From QHXN01 sp963785125 (GTDB taxonomy: Bacteria > Acidobacteriota > Blastocatellia > Pyrinomonadales > Pyrinomonadaceae): 64,000 nt of DNA. Below the pieces are notes generated by a model, which was not told the DNA's origin, did not search any database, and worked only from the letters and a program-made list of their open reading frames with translations. Where the stretch lies: contig CAWATU010000008.1 of the NCBI GenBank assembly GCA_963785125.1, forward strand, positions 186,001 through 250,000. Direction: 5' to 3'. Shown in pieces: positions 24,841-33,901 of this stretch; position 1 is the first letter of the stretch; the number at the start of each line of letters is the position of its first letter. Both the position numbers and the translations under genes were made by a program.

Positions 24841-26576
24841 GCGACACACGCCTCCTTGTATCGGTCGGCCGTGTCGGCCGCGAGCCTCGCGACACACGCC
24901 TCACGCCGCAAGTCGAAGAGGTCGGCCAGCACCGCCTCGGTCGTCGGCCAGCGGCCCGCACCGCGCCCCTTGACGAGGTGAAGCTCGCCCGCTTCAGTCT
25001 CGATGAGCAGACGGTTCTCGGCCCCCTCGGCCGTCGCCAAAGGGTTCGAGAGCGGAAGCTCGGTCGGAACAACCGAGGCTTCAAAACCCTTCCCGTCGAA
25101 GCGGCACGACGCGACGAGCCTCACCGCGAGCCCCTCGTCACGCGCGGCCCTCACGCGCGCGGGGTCAACTTGAGAGAGCCCGACCCGCCGCACTTCATCA
25201 ACTTCGAGACAGACCGAACGCTCGGCGCGCGAGGATGGTGAGCTTCTGCGCCGCGTCCGTCCCGTCGAGGTCGAGCGTCGGGTCGGCCTCCGCGAAGCCC
25301 GCCGCCTGCGCGGCGCGCACGGCCGAGTCGAAATCCTCTCCCGCCGCGATGAGGTCGAGAATGAAGTTGGTCGTGCCGTTCACGACGCCCGCCAGACTTT
25401 TAACAGGGCCGTGCGCGCGCAGCCTCTCGATTGTCTCAAGTGCCGGGAGGGCTCCGCCGACCGCGGCGCTGTAACGCAGCGTCGTGCGCGACCCGCGGCC
25501 AGCGCCTCAAGTCGCCCGCCCGCCCCGGCCACCAGTGCCTTGTTGGCGGTGACGACGTGACGCCCCAGCCGCAACGCTTGACTCACTAACTCGCCGGCCC
25601 GCTCGACCCCGCCGAGGAGTTCGACGACAACGTCACAGTCTCTTTCAATCAACTCTTCAGGCCCGAAGGCGATGAGGTGCGCGGGGACGCCTGCGGAGAG
25701 CGCGCGTCCCGGCGTGCGCGTCGCTACGCCGACCACGTCGAAGAACTCGGGCAACGCGGCCAGACGCTCGTAGACGCCGCCGCCCACCGTCCCGCAGCCC
25801 AGCAGCGCGACGCGCAGCGGAGCCGTCGTGTGCGCGGCCGTGGACGGCAAGTCGGGGCCGGCGCAGACTTCGGTCGAGACCGCCGCACCGGGCGAAGTAA
25901 TCTCAAAACTGAGCCCGCGCGACTCGGCGAAACGCACGGCCTTCGGCTGAATCACCTTGCCGCCGACGGCCGCGGCCGTCGGCCAACTGACGCGCTCGAA
26001 GCGGCGCGGGCGCGCGAGCGCGGGGCGGGCCGGGTCGGCCGTGTAGAGTCCGTCCACGTCCTTGACGAGCACGCCGCGCCCGCCGAGCCGCTCCGCGAGA
26101 AAGAGCGCCGTCAGGTCTGAGCCGCCGCGCCCGAGGAGCGTCGTCCCACCCTCCGCGTCGCGGCCGACGAAGCCGGGCAGCACGACGACGCCGCGCCGCA
26201 ACTCTTCATGCAAACGCCCTGTGTCGGCGGAGACCAACTCGGCGTCGAGACGGCCGCCCGTCGTACGCAGCCCCGCCTGCGCCGGGTCGAGGACTTGTAC
26301 GGGGACGCCGGCCCGCGCGAGCGCGAGGCCGAGGAGCGCCGCGGCGTTGGCCTCGCCCGTGGCGAGCAGCGCGGCGAGCGCCGCAGGCTCCGGCTCGGGA
26401 CAGAGACATTCGGCGCGGGCTAAGAGACCGTCGGTCGTGCCGCCGAACGCCGAGACGACCGCGAGCACCTGCGCGCCCCTGCGCCACTCACGATAGATTT
26501 CATGAACCACGAGCGGGAGGTCTTCTTCCGCGCGCAGGACGGAGCTGCCGAATTTCAGAACCTTAATGAGAGACAT
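24837..26576 (-). pseudogene. Aspartokinase-homoserine dehydrogenase fusion with two frameshifts, no ACT domains
   Basis: Residues about 1-235 are an aspartokinase (LIKVLKFGSSVLRAEED, VVSAFGGTTDG, TTLLGRGGSDLTALFLAERL). The homoserine dehydrogenase begins about residue 253 (LRVALLGCGTVGGGVYERLA, HVVTANKALVAGAGG). At 25492-25494 a GGG run appears to lack one G; restoring it gives AAGSRTTLRYSAAVGGALP. At 25206-25209 TCTC appears to lack one TC; restoring it gives AFGLSLEVDEVRRVGL. The corrected product is about 580 aa, with VVNGTTNFILD intact between the lesions. No ACT regulatory domain lies between or after the two enzymes, unlike E. coli ThrA. Either sequence errors or a recent pseudogene; the intact reading of both halves favours errors or very recent decay. 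Confidence 0.85.
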
Positions 26577-26582
26577 GACGCC

Positions 26583-27791
26583 TTAACCCTCCCCGTTCGA
26601 AGCGCTGAGAACCTTCTCCGATTCGGCCGACGCACGCAGCGCCTGTTCAAGATCGGCGATGATGTCGTCCGGGTCTTCGAGCCCGACCGAGAGGCGCACC
26701 AGCCCGTCGGTAATGCCCGCCGCCTCGCGCTGCTCGGGCGGCACGGAGCCGTGCGTCATCGAGACCGGATGCGTGATGAGCGTCTCGGCGGCGCCGAGGT
26801 TCTCCGCGAGCGAGCAGAGCCGCACGGAGTTCATCAGGCGGATGCCCGCCTCCGTGCCGCCCACGACCTCGAAGGCGATGAGCGCGCCGCCCGCCGCCTG
26901 CTGGCGTCGCGCGAGTTCGGACTGCGGGAAGGATTCGAGGCCGGGGTAGGCGAGGCGCGCAACACGCGGGTGCTCTGCAAGAAAGCGCGCGACGCGCAAA
27001 GCGTTCTCCGAATGGCGCGCCATGCGAACGCCGAGCGTCTTAACGCCTTGCAGCGTGAGCCACGCGTCGAAGGGCGCCTGGATGGTGCCGGTGGACTTAC
27101 GTATGAAGTCGAACCGCTCGTTGAGCGCGGCGTCGCGTGTGACGAGAGCGCCGCCGATGGTCGCGTTGTGCCCCTCGATGAACTTGGTCGTGGAGTGGAG
27201 GACGACATCGGCGCCGAGGTCGAACGGGCGCTGGAGGGCGGGCGTCAGGAGCGTGTTGTCTACGACGAGCAGCGCGCCGGCCGCGTGCGCGAGCCGCGCC
27301 GCCTCCTCGATGTCTGTCAGTTGAAGGGTCGGGTTGGCGGGCGTCTCGACAAAGACGAGACGCGCCGGCTCGCCGAGCGCCTCCGCGAGCGCCGCCGTGT
27401 CGGAGGTGTCTACGAAGTCGGCCCGGACGCCGAAGGGCGCGAGCACTTCGCGCAGCAGTCTGACGGTGCCGCCGTAGACCGCCTGCGAGGCGACGACCCG
27501 CTCGCCCGCGCGCAGGAGCGCAAGGCAGAGCGCGGTCGTGGCGGCGAGCCCCGTCGCGTAGCAGGTGGCGAACTCTGCGCCTTCGAGCGCCGCCAGCCGC
27601 CGTTCGAGCGCCGCCACCGTCGGGTTGCCGGCGCGGCTGTAGGTGTAACCCTTGTGTTGGCCGACCGCCTCTTGAACGTAGGTGGTCGTCTGGTAGATGG
27701 GCGTGAGCAGCGCGCCGGTGACGGGGTCAGGCCCCGCACCCGCGTGCAGCGAGAGCGTGTCGAATCTTTGCGGTTGAGTCTCTTGTGCCAC
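26583..27791 (-). CDS. Cys/Met-metabolism PLP-dependent enzyme, first gene of the met operon
   Basis: A 402-aa protein starting with the GTG at 27791 behind GAGGAGACTGCC. Motifs: DTLSLHAGAGPDPVTGALLT, PIYQTTTYVQEAVGQHKGYT, YSRAGNPTVAALERRLAALE, VETPANPTLQLTDI, and the PLP lysine in VLHSTTKFIEGHNATIGG. This looks like an O-acyl-homoserine sulfhydrylase or cystathionine gamma-synthase. It lies 6 bases upstream of the kinase-dehydrogenase gene and directly downstream of the SAM-II-type leader and terminator, so its expression should fall when SAM is high. It is about the same length as, but clearly diverged from, the second PLP gene of the operon. Confidence 0.88.
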   Translation of the reverse strand: MAQETQPQRFDTLSLHAGAGPDPVTGALLTPIYQTTTYVQEAVGQHKGYTYSRAGNPTVAALERRLAALEGAEFATCYATGLAATTALCLALLRAGERVVASQAVYGGTVRLLREVLAPFGVRADFVDTSDTAALAEALGEPARLVFVETPANPTLQLTDIEEAARLAHAAGALLVVDNTLLTPALQRPFDLGADVVLHSTTKFIEGHNATIGGALVTRDAALNERFDFIRKSTGTIQAPFDAWLTLQGVKTLGVRMARHSENALRVARFLAEHPRVARLAYPGLESFPQSELARRQQAAGGALIAFEVVGGTEAGIRLMNSVRLCSLAENLGAAETLITHPVSMTHGSVPPEQREAAGITDGLVRLSVGLEDPDDIIADLEQALRASAESEKVLSASNGEG

Positions 27792-27866
27792 GGCAGTCTC
27801 CTCGTTTGAGTCTGCGTGGCGATAAGGCGGCGTGTGTGACTGGACGGCGGGCGCGGGGCAAAAGAA

Positions 27867-27896
27867 AAACCCCGCGCCGAAGAGTGCGCGGGGTTT
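27867..27896 (-). terminator. Intrinsic terminator in the met operon leader
   Basis: On the minus strand AAACCCCGCGC (27896-27886) pairs perfectly over 11 bp with GCGCGGGGTTT (27877-27867) around an 8-base loop, followed by TTTCTTTT. It lies between the riboswitch and the first gene, about 75 bases before the start codon, where it can act as the expression platform. Confidence 0.8.
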
Positions 27897-27922
27897 CCGG
27901 ATGATGGCTGGAAGACCACTGC

Positions 27923-27971
<49 letters not shown>

Positions 27972-28041
27972 AACAATTTTTCAAATACGCGAGGGCACCC
28001 TTTTCGCACAGGACGGGCGGCCCTGTCAAGGTCAACGTGCT

Positions 28042-28302
28042 TCAGCGTGACTCTGCCGTTTCGACCTCGTTGATGTCGCGTTCAAGTGCGAGGAGGGTGC
28101 GCTTGAGCATGGCGCGGTGGGCGGCACCGGTGGCGCGTTCCAGTTGGTCGAGCGTGCGCGCGCGGGAGAGTTCGAGCGAGGCGAGCCGCTCCCGACGCGC
28201 GCGCTCCTCGGGCGAGAGTTCTTGAAAGTCGCTCTGCTCGGACTCGCGAAAACTCTCCTCCTGCTGCGACTCGACCGACTTGCTCTCCCAGCCTCGCGCC
28301 AA
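28042..28302 (-). CDS. Small charged protein of unknown function
   Basis: An 86-aa protein from the TTG at 28302 with AGGGAG upstream. It is highly charged and mostly predicted helical (LSPEERARRERLASLELSRA, RTLDQLERATGAAHRAMLKR, TLLALERDINEVE), consistent with a short coiled coil. No transmembrane helix, signal peptide or recognised domain. It lies between the met leader and the M48 protease gene on the same strand. A GGGCGGC/GCCGCCC hairpin upstream (about 28327-28360) separates it from the protease gene. Coding status is supported by the codon pattern and Shine-Dalgarno only. Confidence 0.6.
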   Translation of the reverse strand: MARGWESKSVESQQEESFRESEQSDFQELSPEERARRERLASLELSRARTLDQLERATGAAHRAMLKRTLLALERDINEVETAESR

Positions 28303-28395
28303 CGCCGTTCTCCCTCTTAAAGGTTAAAGGGCGGCCCTCACTCTTTCGAGCACGAGCCGCCCGCCGTGTCTGAAGCCGACTAAAAGGATTTCCCT

Positions 28396-29832
28396 TTAGC
28401 GGCCGTTGAGTTGCAGCGAGCGCAGGATGTCGTTGAACGCGCGCTGGTAGGTCGCGTACTCGTTCTGCGGCGAGACGGCGGCCATGTATAAGACCTGGCC
28501 GTTGCCGAGCGTCGTCGTGACGATGGTCACGCGCTCGTTCTGTCCCGTGATGGGCGAGCGTCCCACGAGCGTCGTGGCGAGCCCGGCGCGGCCGTCCACG
28601 GTCGTGCGCGTGAAGCCGCCCGTCTGGCGCAGGTAGTTGTTCGACTGCGTCAAGCCCTGCACCACCTCCTGCGAAGCACGTTGGAGGTCGCCGTAGTTCG
28701 ACTGCGCGACGCTGAACATCACGCCGTGCGTGATGCCCTGCTGGCCGTAGGCGCCCTCGGGCGCGTAGGAGACCGAGGACTGGTCGCCGCCGAGGCTGCG
28801 CCAGTTCGAGGGCACGGCCACGCTGAAGAGGCTCGTGCGCTGCGTCTGGTAGCGCGTCGAAGGATAGGCCACGCGCTCGCCGCGCGCGTAGACGCCGCCG
28901 TTGTCATTCGGATAGCTGCCGCCGGTGTTCTGCCCGCCCTGATTCGGGTAGCGCTGGCCCGCGCGCGCGATCTCCTCCATCGTGCGCGCGCGCGGATAGC
29001 CACGCAGGCGCGACTGTATCTGGCGGAACTCGGCCGTGTCAGAGCGCCCGCCCTCGACGCGAAGCATCGCTGCCTCCTGCATGATGCGCTGCTCGCGGTT
29101 GCCCGGGTTCGGGTGGCTTGAGAGCCACTCGGGGCCGCCGCCGCCGCCCTGCTGTGCGATGGTGCGGAACATGCTGGCGAGTTCGCGCGGGTCGTAGCCG
29201 GCGCGCGCCATGATCTGCGAGCCGAGGATGTCGGCCTGCGTCTCGTACTCGCGACTGTATTTGGTGAAGTAGCCTTGCGCGATGGTCTGCCCGATGGCGG
29301 CGCCGGTCTGGCCGCCGAGAATCGCGCCGCCGAGGATGGAGCCGAGCCCGATGATGGTGCTCTTCGCGCTGGTGGCCTTCGTCTGCTGGGCGGTGGCGTG
29401 GCGCAGGGCGACGTGCGAGATTTCGTGCGCCATCACGCCGGCCATCTCGCCCTCGCTCTTAGCCGCCTCGATCATGCCGCGGTTGACGAACATCGGCCCG
29501 CCGGGCAGGGCGAACGCGTTGATGTCGCGCGCGTCCACCACGTCGAACGAGTAGCGGAAGGCCGGATTTTGAAACTCCGCCGGGATGGCCGCGACCAGAC
29601 TCTGTCCGACCCGGTTGACATAGCTCTTGGCCGTGCTGTCGTTCAGGATGGGCATCTGCTGGTAGACCTGCTGCGCGGCCTGCTGGCCGACCCGCACGTC
29701 GTCGCTGACGCTGTACTTGTTCTTCGGCATCTCGATGCGCGTCTGCCCGAGGGCCGCGAGCGGCATGACGAACATGGCGAAGGCCAGCAGCAGCGCCGAA
29801 AGGCCCTTCGAACTGTTTCTTCCGATAGACAT
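28396..29832 (-). CDS. Secreted M48-family zinc metalloprotease (BepA/LoiP-like)
   Basis: A 478-aa protein with a signal peptide (LSALLLAFAMFVMPLAALGQ). The zinc motif is HEISH at 136-140 in MAGVMAHEISHVALRHATAQ, and the third ligand Glu lies in EYETQADILGSQIMARAGYD. After the protease domain (to about residue 290) there is a low-complexity Gly/Asn-rich linker (RYPNQGGQNTGGSYPNDNGG) and a C-terminal domain (SLFSVAVPSNWRSLGGDQSS onward). Relatives act in periplasmic quality control of outer-membrane proteins. The C-terminal domain is not the TPR found in BepA. Confidence 0.9.
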   Translation of the reverse strand: MSIGRNSSKGLSALLLAFAMFVMPLAALGQTRIEMPKNKYSVSDDVRVGQQAAQQVYQQMPILNDSTAKSYVNRVGQSLVAAIPAEFQNPAFRYSFDVVDARDINAFALPGGPMFVNRGMIEAAKSEGEMAGVMAHEISHVALRHATAQQTKATSAKSTIIGLGSILGGAILGGQTGAAIGQTIAQGYFTKYSREYETQADILGSQIMARAGYDPRELASMFRTIAQQGGGGGPEWLSSHPNPGNREQRIMQEAAMLRVEGGRSDTAEFRQIQSRLRGYPRARTMEEIARAGQRYPNQGGQNTGGSYPNDNGGVYARGERVAYPSTRYQTQRTSLFSVAVPSNWRSLGGDQSSVSYAPEGAYGQQGITHGVMFSVAQSNYGDLQRASQEVVQGLTQSNNYLRQTGGFTRTTVDGRAGLATTLVGRSPITGQNERVTIVTTTLGNGQVLYMAAVSPQNEYATYQRAFNDILRSLQLNGR

Positions 29833-30114
29833 CTTCTTAATCTCCCCGCGGCCGCCGAAGCCTCAACGCGTGAAGCCGCGGCCGTCAATCATGAAGCAAA
29901 AGCGAGAGCGGCACGTCCCCTATTTTACGTCAGAGGGCGTGCCACTCGTACGGCAATTTTTTCACCCCTCTGAATACACGCTGTCAAAGCCGACCGGCGC
30001 AATGGAGAGAGAGGGAGAGAATTGTTAACTATTTCGTCCGCGCCATGCCCCTTATGATGCGCACGACCGAACGCTGTTTAGATGAACCGCATAGCCGGGT
30101 AGTGGCCTTGCGGT
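29833..30114. other. Intergenic region with no supported gene
   Basis: About 280 bases between the DUF885 stop and the M48 start, both minus strand. A GC-rich stretch near 29845-29885 can fold (GGCCGCGG), and the middle is lower in GC. I see no gene or clear repeat here. Confidence 0.5.
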
Positions 30115-32427
30115 TTAACCTCTTCCCCTGCGCCTCCGCACGCCGCGCGCACGGGGTCTCACGTTTCTGTTACGTTCCTGTGGCGGCGACACCTTCGCGC
30201 CGCCCTCGTCCGCGAAACGCACGGTCGCTCCGCTGGGCGGGCGCGGTATCGAAACGGCGACGAAGGGCGAAGTCAGAGCCTGCGTTGTAAAGCTTCCGGA
30301 CGCCGGGCGCCGCTCGCTCACGGTGATTGCAAGCACAGTGCCAGTGCGCTTGATGTCTGTGATCTCGATGCTGTAGCCGCCCGTCGGCTGCCGCCCCTGG
30401 TACGCGACCACTACGGCCCGCGTATCGAAGCTGACATCAGGCAGGGGGCGGCCCGCGCCGATGACTTCCCACGTGCGCCGCCAACCGGCGCCGTCCGTAA
30501 TCAGCTCGACCGAGCGCCCGCCCTCGCGCTCGCTCATCGTCCCCGTCGCGAGCAGAGAGAACTCGACGGACTTCGCCTCCTCCGTGGAGCCCTGCGGCGC
30601 GGCCCCGCCCGCGCGCGAGGCCGCGTCGCCGAGCATCGCCATGCGCAGAATCTTGACGGGCGGCATCCCGTAGCTGAGCAGACGGTCGTGGAAGTCGCCG
30701 AGGCGGAACGAGTCGCCGAGCTGTCGCTTCCACTCGTCGCGCAGGCGCAGTATCTCAATCTTGCCGAGCGTGTAGACGAGATAGGTCGGGTCGAGCGTCC
30801 CGCGCCGCGCCTCGCGCTCGGCGTTGGTGCGCGCCTGATACCCTTCGCGCATGAAGAACGCGACGGCCTCCTCGTAGCTCATCCCCGCCGTGTGCAGGCG
30901 CAGGCCCACGACGTAGCGGCAGAGCCCGAGCAGCGCGGCGTCCAACTGCGCGAGCCGCAGCTTGGGGTTGTTGCCGCCGAAGCCTTCGTCCAACATCATC
31001 TGCTCGCAGTAATGCGCCCAGCCCTCGACGAAGCCGGCCGAGCCCAGCGCCGAGCGCACGCGCGAAGGCGTCTGCCGCGCCTTGAGCAGTTGGTAGTAGT
31101 GGCCGGGGTACGCCTCGTGAATCGAAGTGATGGTCAGGCCGTAGCGGTTGTAACGGCCGAGGTGCTCCTCGCGCTGCTGCGGCGTCCACGCGGCGTCGGC
31201 GGGCGTGACGTAGTAGTAGCTCTCGGTGGCGACGCGCTCGGAGGCGCCGGGCGCGTCGAGCGAGGTGAAGAAGAGCGCGCGTGCGTACTCCGGCGTCTCG
31301 GCCACGAGCAGGTTCTCGCGCGCGGGCGGCGTCAGAATCTCCTCCGCGCGGACGAAGGCGCGGACGCGGTCGAGTTCGGCGCGCGCCTCGCCGACAAGAC
31401 CGTCAGGCGTTGGGTGCTCGCGCGCGAGCAGTTGGAGCGCGGCCTGGACTCCGCGGCCGGGCGCGATCTCCTCGGCCACGGCGCGCATCTGGTCCTGCGT
31501 CTCGCGCAACTGCCGCTCGCCGTCGCGCAGGAGCGTGGGCAAAGGCGTCTCGATCATCTCCTCGTGCAGAAGCTTCTTGCGATAGTTCTCGGCGCCGAGC
31601 GCGAAGTCGCCGTTTGAGCGCGGGAGCAGGTCACGCTCCAGCCACTCGCGGAAGCTGCGGAGCGCGGCGGCGGCCTGCGCGTTCGCCTCGTGGAACTCTG
31701 CGCGGCGCGCGGCGTCGAGCTGGCTGCCCCCGGCGCGCTCGAACATCTGCGGCACGACGCGCTCGAAGAAGACGATGCTGCCCGCCGTCTGTGCCAGCGC
31801 CGTCTCGGTGTAGACGCGCGGCGGGTCTTCGAGGTTCAGGCGCGCCTCGGCGAGCAGGCGCGGTATCTGCCGCTCGCGCGCGAGCACGGCCGGGAGCCGC
31901 TGCTCGACCGAAGCGTAGGTGCGCTTGAGGATGTTGTCGATTGAAGAGGAGACGAGGCGGTTGTAGAGGTTCGGGTCGCGCCGCCACATCCGCACGTCTT
32001 CGAGTTCGAGCAACTGCGCGCGCGCGTGCGACGCGGTGACGAGGTAGTCGTAGCGCGCCTCGGGCGACAGGCGCCACTCGGGGACGCGCGCCAGCTCCGC
32101 GAGCACGCCGCGCAGGCGCCGCGTCTCGGCCGCGACCTTCGAGGCGTCGCGCGCTTCGAGCTGCGGGTCGAACTCGTGGAGGCCGGCCGCGGTGGCCTCC
32201 GAAGGGTTGAAGGCGTAGTAGCCGCGCACGTACGCCTCGCCGATCTGCGCGACGCGCGCGTCGTACATGCGGTTCGTGGCCGAGGCGCGCGCGGGCGCCG
32301 TGCTGGCGCCGCCCCGCGCGGGCCTTCGGCGCTGCGCCGACGCCCCGCCGCACGGCCACACCGACGCGCAGACGACGAGCGCGACGAGAAACGCGGGAAG
32401 CTTACTTCTCATTAAACGGAACACCAT
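30115..32427 (-). CDS. DUF885 peptidase-like protein with C-terminal PrcB-like domain
   Basis: Up to 770 aa; the ATG at 32412 (MRSKLPAFLVALVVCASVWP) is an alternative start that directly begins the signal peptide. Residues about 40-600 match DUF885: DLLPRSNGDFALGAENYRKK, YVTPADAAWTPQQREEHLGR, and the metal-binding HEAYPGHYYQ (HExxxxH-like) with EGWAHYCEQMMLDEGF. The remaining C-terminus (about 620-745: SLLATGTMSEREGGRSVELI, DTRAVVVAYQGRQPTGGYSI) resembles the PrcB_C domain known from spirochaete protease complexes. A DUF885-PrcB fusion is unusual as far as I know. The last 25 residues are Arg-rich. Confidence 0.8.
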   Translation of the reverse strand: MVFRLMRSKLPAFLVALVVCASVWPCGGASAQRRRPARGGASTAPARASATNRMYDARVAQIGEAYVRGYYAFNPSEATAAGLHEFDPQLEARDASKVAAETRRLRGVLAELARVPEWRLSPEARYDYLVTASHARAQLLELEDVRMWRRDPNLYNRLVSSSIDNILKRTYASVEQRLPAVLARERQIPRLLAEARLNLEDPPRVYTETALAQTAGSIVFFERVVPQMFERAGGSQLDAARRAEFHEANAQAAAALRSFREWLERDLLPRSNGDFALGAENYRKKLLHEEMIETPLPTLLRDGERQLRETQDQMRAVAEEIAPGRGVQAALQLLAREHPTPDGLVGEARAELDRVRAFVRAEEILTPPARENLLVAETPEYARALFFTSLDAPGASERVATESYYYVTPADAAWTPQQREEHLGRYNRYGLTITSIHEAYPGHYYQLLKARQTPSRVRSALGSAGFVEGWAHYCEQMMLDEGFGGNNPKLRLAQLDAALLGLCRYVVGLRLHTAGMSYEEAVAFFMREGYQARTNAEREARRGTLDPTYLVYTLGKIEILRLRDEWKRQLGDSFRLGDFHDRLLSYGMPPVKILRMAMLGDAASRAGGAAPQGSTEEAKSVEFSLLATGTMSEREGGRSVELITDGAGWRRTWEVIGAGRPLPDVSFDTRAVVVAYQGRQPTGGYSIEITDIKRTGTVLAITVSERRPASGSFTTQALTSPFVAVSIPRPPSGATVRFADEGGAKVSPPQERNRNVRPRARGVRRRRGRG

Positions 32428-32504
32428 CGGAAGAGCGCGGGACGAACAAATATAAACGCCCGCGGAAGGGAGACGAAGAGCGGAAGCAAGATTAGCATAA
32501 AAGA

Positions 32505-32707
32505 AAAGTAGGCAGTAGGCAGACGGCAGCAGGCAGTTTGAAGCCGCGTCATAGCAGACAGTATTAGGCAGTTTGAAGCCGCGTCAGCGACATTTGAGTT
32601 GAGGCAAAAACGGCCGCGTCGCTGGCGCGACGCGGTACTCTTCGCCGTCGGCGTCCCCGGCCTTGAAAGGCCGGGCTAAATTCAAGCGCCGCTGACGCGG
32701 CGCCTGC
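32505..32707. repeat. Composite intergenic repeat: GTAGGCAG words, 21-bp direct repeat and nested hairpins
   Basis: The left arm AAGTAGGCAGTAGGCAGACG reappears inverted at the right end (GCCTGCCTACTG). Inside, a 21-bp sequence (GGCAGTTTGAAGCCGCGTCA preceded by A) occurs twice at 32531-32551 and 32566-32586. Hairpins CCGCGTCGC/GCGACGCGG, CCCGGCC/GGCCGGG and GCGCCGC/GCGGCGC follow. It lies between two co-directional minus-strand genes and abuts the stop of the downstream one. Confidence 0.75.
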
Positions 32708-33424
32708 CTACTGTGTCGGGGCGATCTTCTCACCGAGCCAGCGGGCGGGCTCGTCGAGGGGGGCGATGTGGTGGGGCTTGCCCTGCCAGACGCGGACGAT
32801 GGAGACGATGAGGAAGACGAGGGCGGCGATGCCGAAGAGCGTCCCGCCGAAGCGGCTGCCCGAGGCGAGGCCGACGAGATTGAAGAGCATTGACACGCCG
32901 ACGATGGCCAGTTGCAGCGCGAGCCCCTGCGCCGCGTGGAAGCGCGTGCGCGTCTCGCCGCGTGGCACCATTGCCAACTCGACGAGCGATGCGACCAGCC
33001 CGATGTAGAAGGGAAAGTAGGGCAGGATGACCGCGTACTTCTCCGGTATCCCCAGACGCGCGACGGAGCGGTCGGTCGGCCCCGTGTAGGACTGATACGG
33101 GTTGGGATAGGGCGAAGAAGGGCCGGGCGGCGGCGGGACGGTCGTCGCGGGCGGCTGGTGCGGCCCCGCGCCGAAGCTTGTGAACGGCTGCGCCGGCGGC
33201 GGCTGGTAGGCGGGCGGAACGAAGACCGAAGGGTACGAGTCGGCCATCTGCTCGTCGAAGCGGCGCGTCGGTTCCTCGGCGTCGGGGGCGCGGCGGGGCG
33301 CGGCCGTCATTTCTGCCTCTTCGTCGTGCGGGGCGCGCGTGGCGCCCCACAGGTTCTCCTCCGCGCGGCGCACAAAGTCCGGGTCGAGCGGGTCCGTGTC
33401 GTACTTGCTCCTCTTATCGGTCAT
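32708..33424 (-). CDS. DUF4870-like small membrane protein with Pro-rich N-terminus
   Basis: A 238-aa protein. The first 130 residues are charged then Pro-rich (VFVPPAYQPPPAQPFTSFGA, PPPPGPSSPYPNPYQSYTG). The C-terminal part has three hydrophobic helices (KYAVILPYFPFYIGLVASLV, ALQLAIVGVSMLFNLVGLA, TLFGIAALVFLIVSIVRVWQ) and the ARTRFHAAQGLALQL-type motif (here TRTRFHAAQG) typical of DUF4870/Tic20-like proteins. Function unknown. It ends directly at the composite repeat. Confidence 0.7.
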   Translation of the reverse strand: MTDKRSKYDTDPLDPDFVRRAEENLWGATRAPHDEEAEMTAAPRRAPDAEEPTRRFDEQMADSYPSVFVPPAYQPPPAQPFTSFGAGPHQPPATTVPPPPGPSSPYPNPYQSYTGPTDRSVARLGIPEKYAVILPYFPFYIGLVASLVELAMVPRGETRTRFHAAQGLALQLAIVGVSMLFNLVGLASGSRFGGTLFGIAALVFLIVSIVRVWQGKPHHIAPLDEPARWLGEKIAPTQ

Positions 33425-33463
33425 TTATGCTTTTACGTTCCGCGCGCGGCGCGGGTTCGCTCC

Positions 33464-33895
33464 TTAGCCCACCGCCTCGAAGGGCGCGGGCTCCCAGCGC
33501 CCCTCGCGCTCGGAGATGCGGAAGGCGCGCAGGACGCATTCGCCTCCTTCCCCGAGGCCAATTATGAAGTAGAACGCCTCCGGGTAAAAGGCGAGCCGCA
33601 CGTCCGTCCGCGAGGGCGCGGGCTCATTCGAGCGCGGGTGCGAGTGATAGATGGCGACCAGCGTCTCGCCGCGCGCGCGCATACTCCGCTGCGCCTCGAA
33701 CAGTTCCTCGGGCGCGGCCTCGTACGCCACCGACGGGCGCGGCGCGACGTTGCGCAGGGGGTAGACGGATGCGGCGTCGTTCCCTTCACCGCCCAGAAGC
33801 CCGCAGCACTCCTCCGGCGCGCACGCGCGCGCGTGCGCGCACATCTCTTCGATAAGGGTTTGAGGAAGCTTGAAGTCAGACCGCGTCACTTTCAA
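33464..33895 (-). CDS. M67-family JAMM metallopeptidase (Mec-like)
   Basis: A 143-aa protein with the full JAMM/MPN+ site: Glu in CAPEECCGLLGG (about 28-29), HSH at 84-86 and Asp98 in HSHPRSNEPAPSRTDV. Related enzymes cleave ubiquitin-like sulfur-carrier proteins, for example Mec removing cysteine from CysO in cysteine synthesis. No moaD-, thiS- or cysO-like gene is visible nearby. The gene lies 6 bases after the DinB gene on the same strand and so is probably co-transcribed with aspS-DinB. Confidence 0.9.
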   Translation of the reverse strand: MKVTRSDFKLPQTLIEEMCAHARACAPEECCGLLGGEGNDAASVYPLRNVAPRPSVAYEAAPEELFEAQRSMRARGETLVAIYHSHPRSNEPAPSRTDVRLAFYPEAFYFIIGLGEGGECVLRAFRISEREGRWEPAPFEAVG

Positions 33896-33901
33896 ACTCG
33901 T

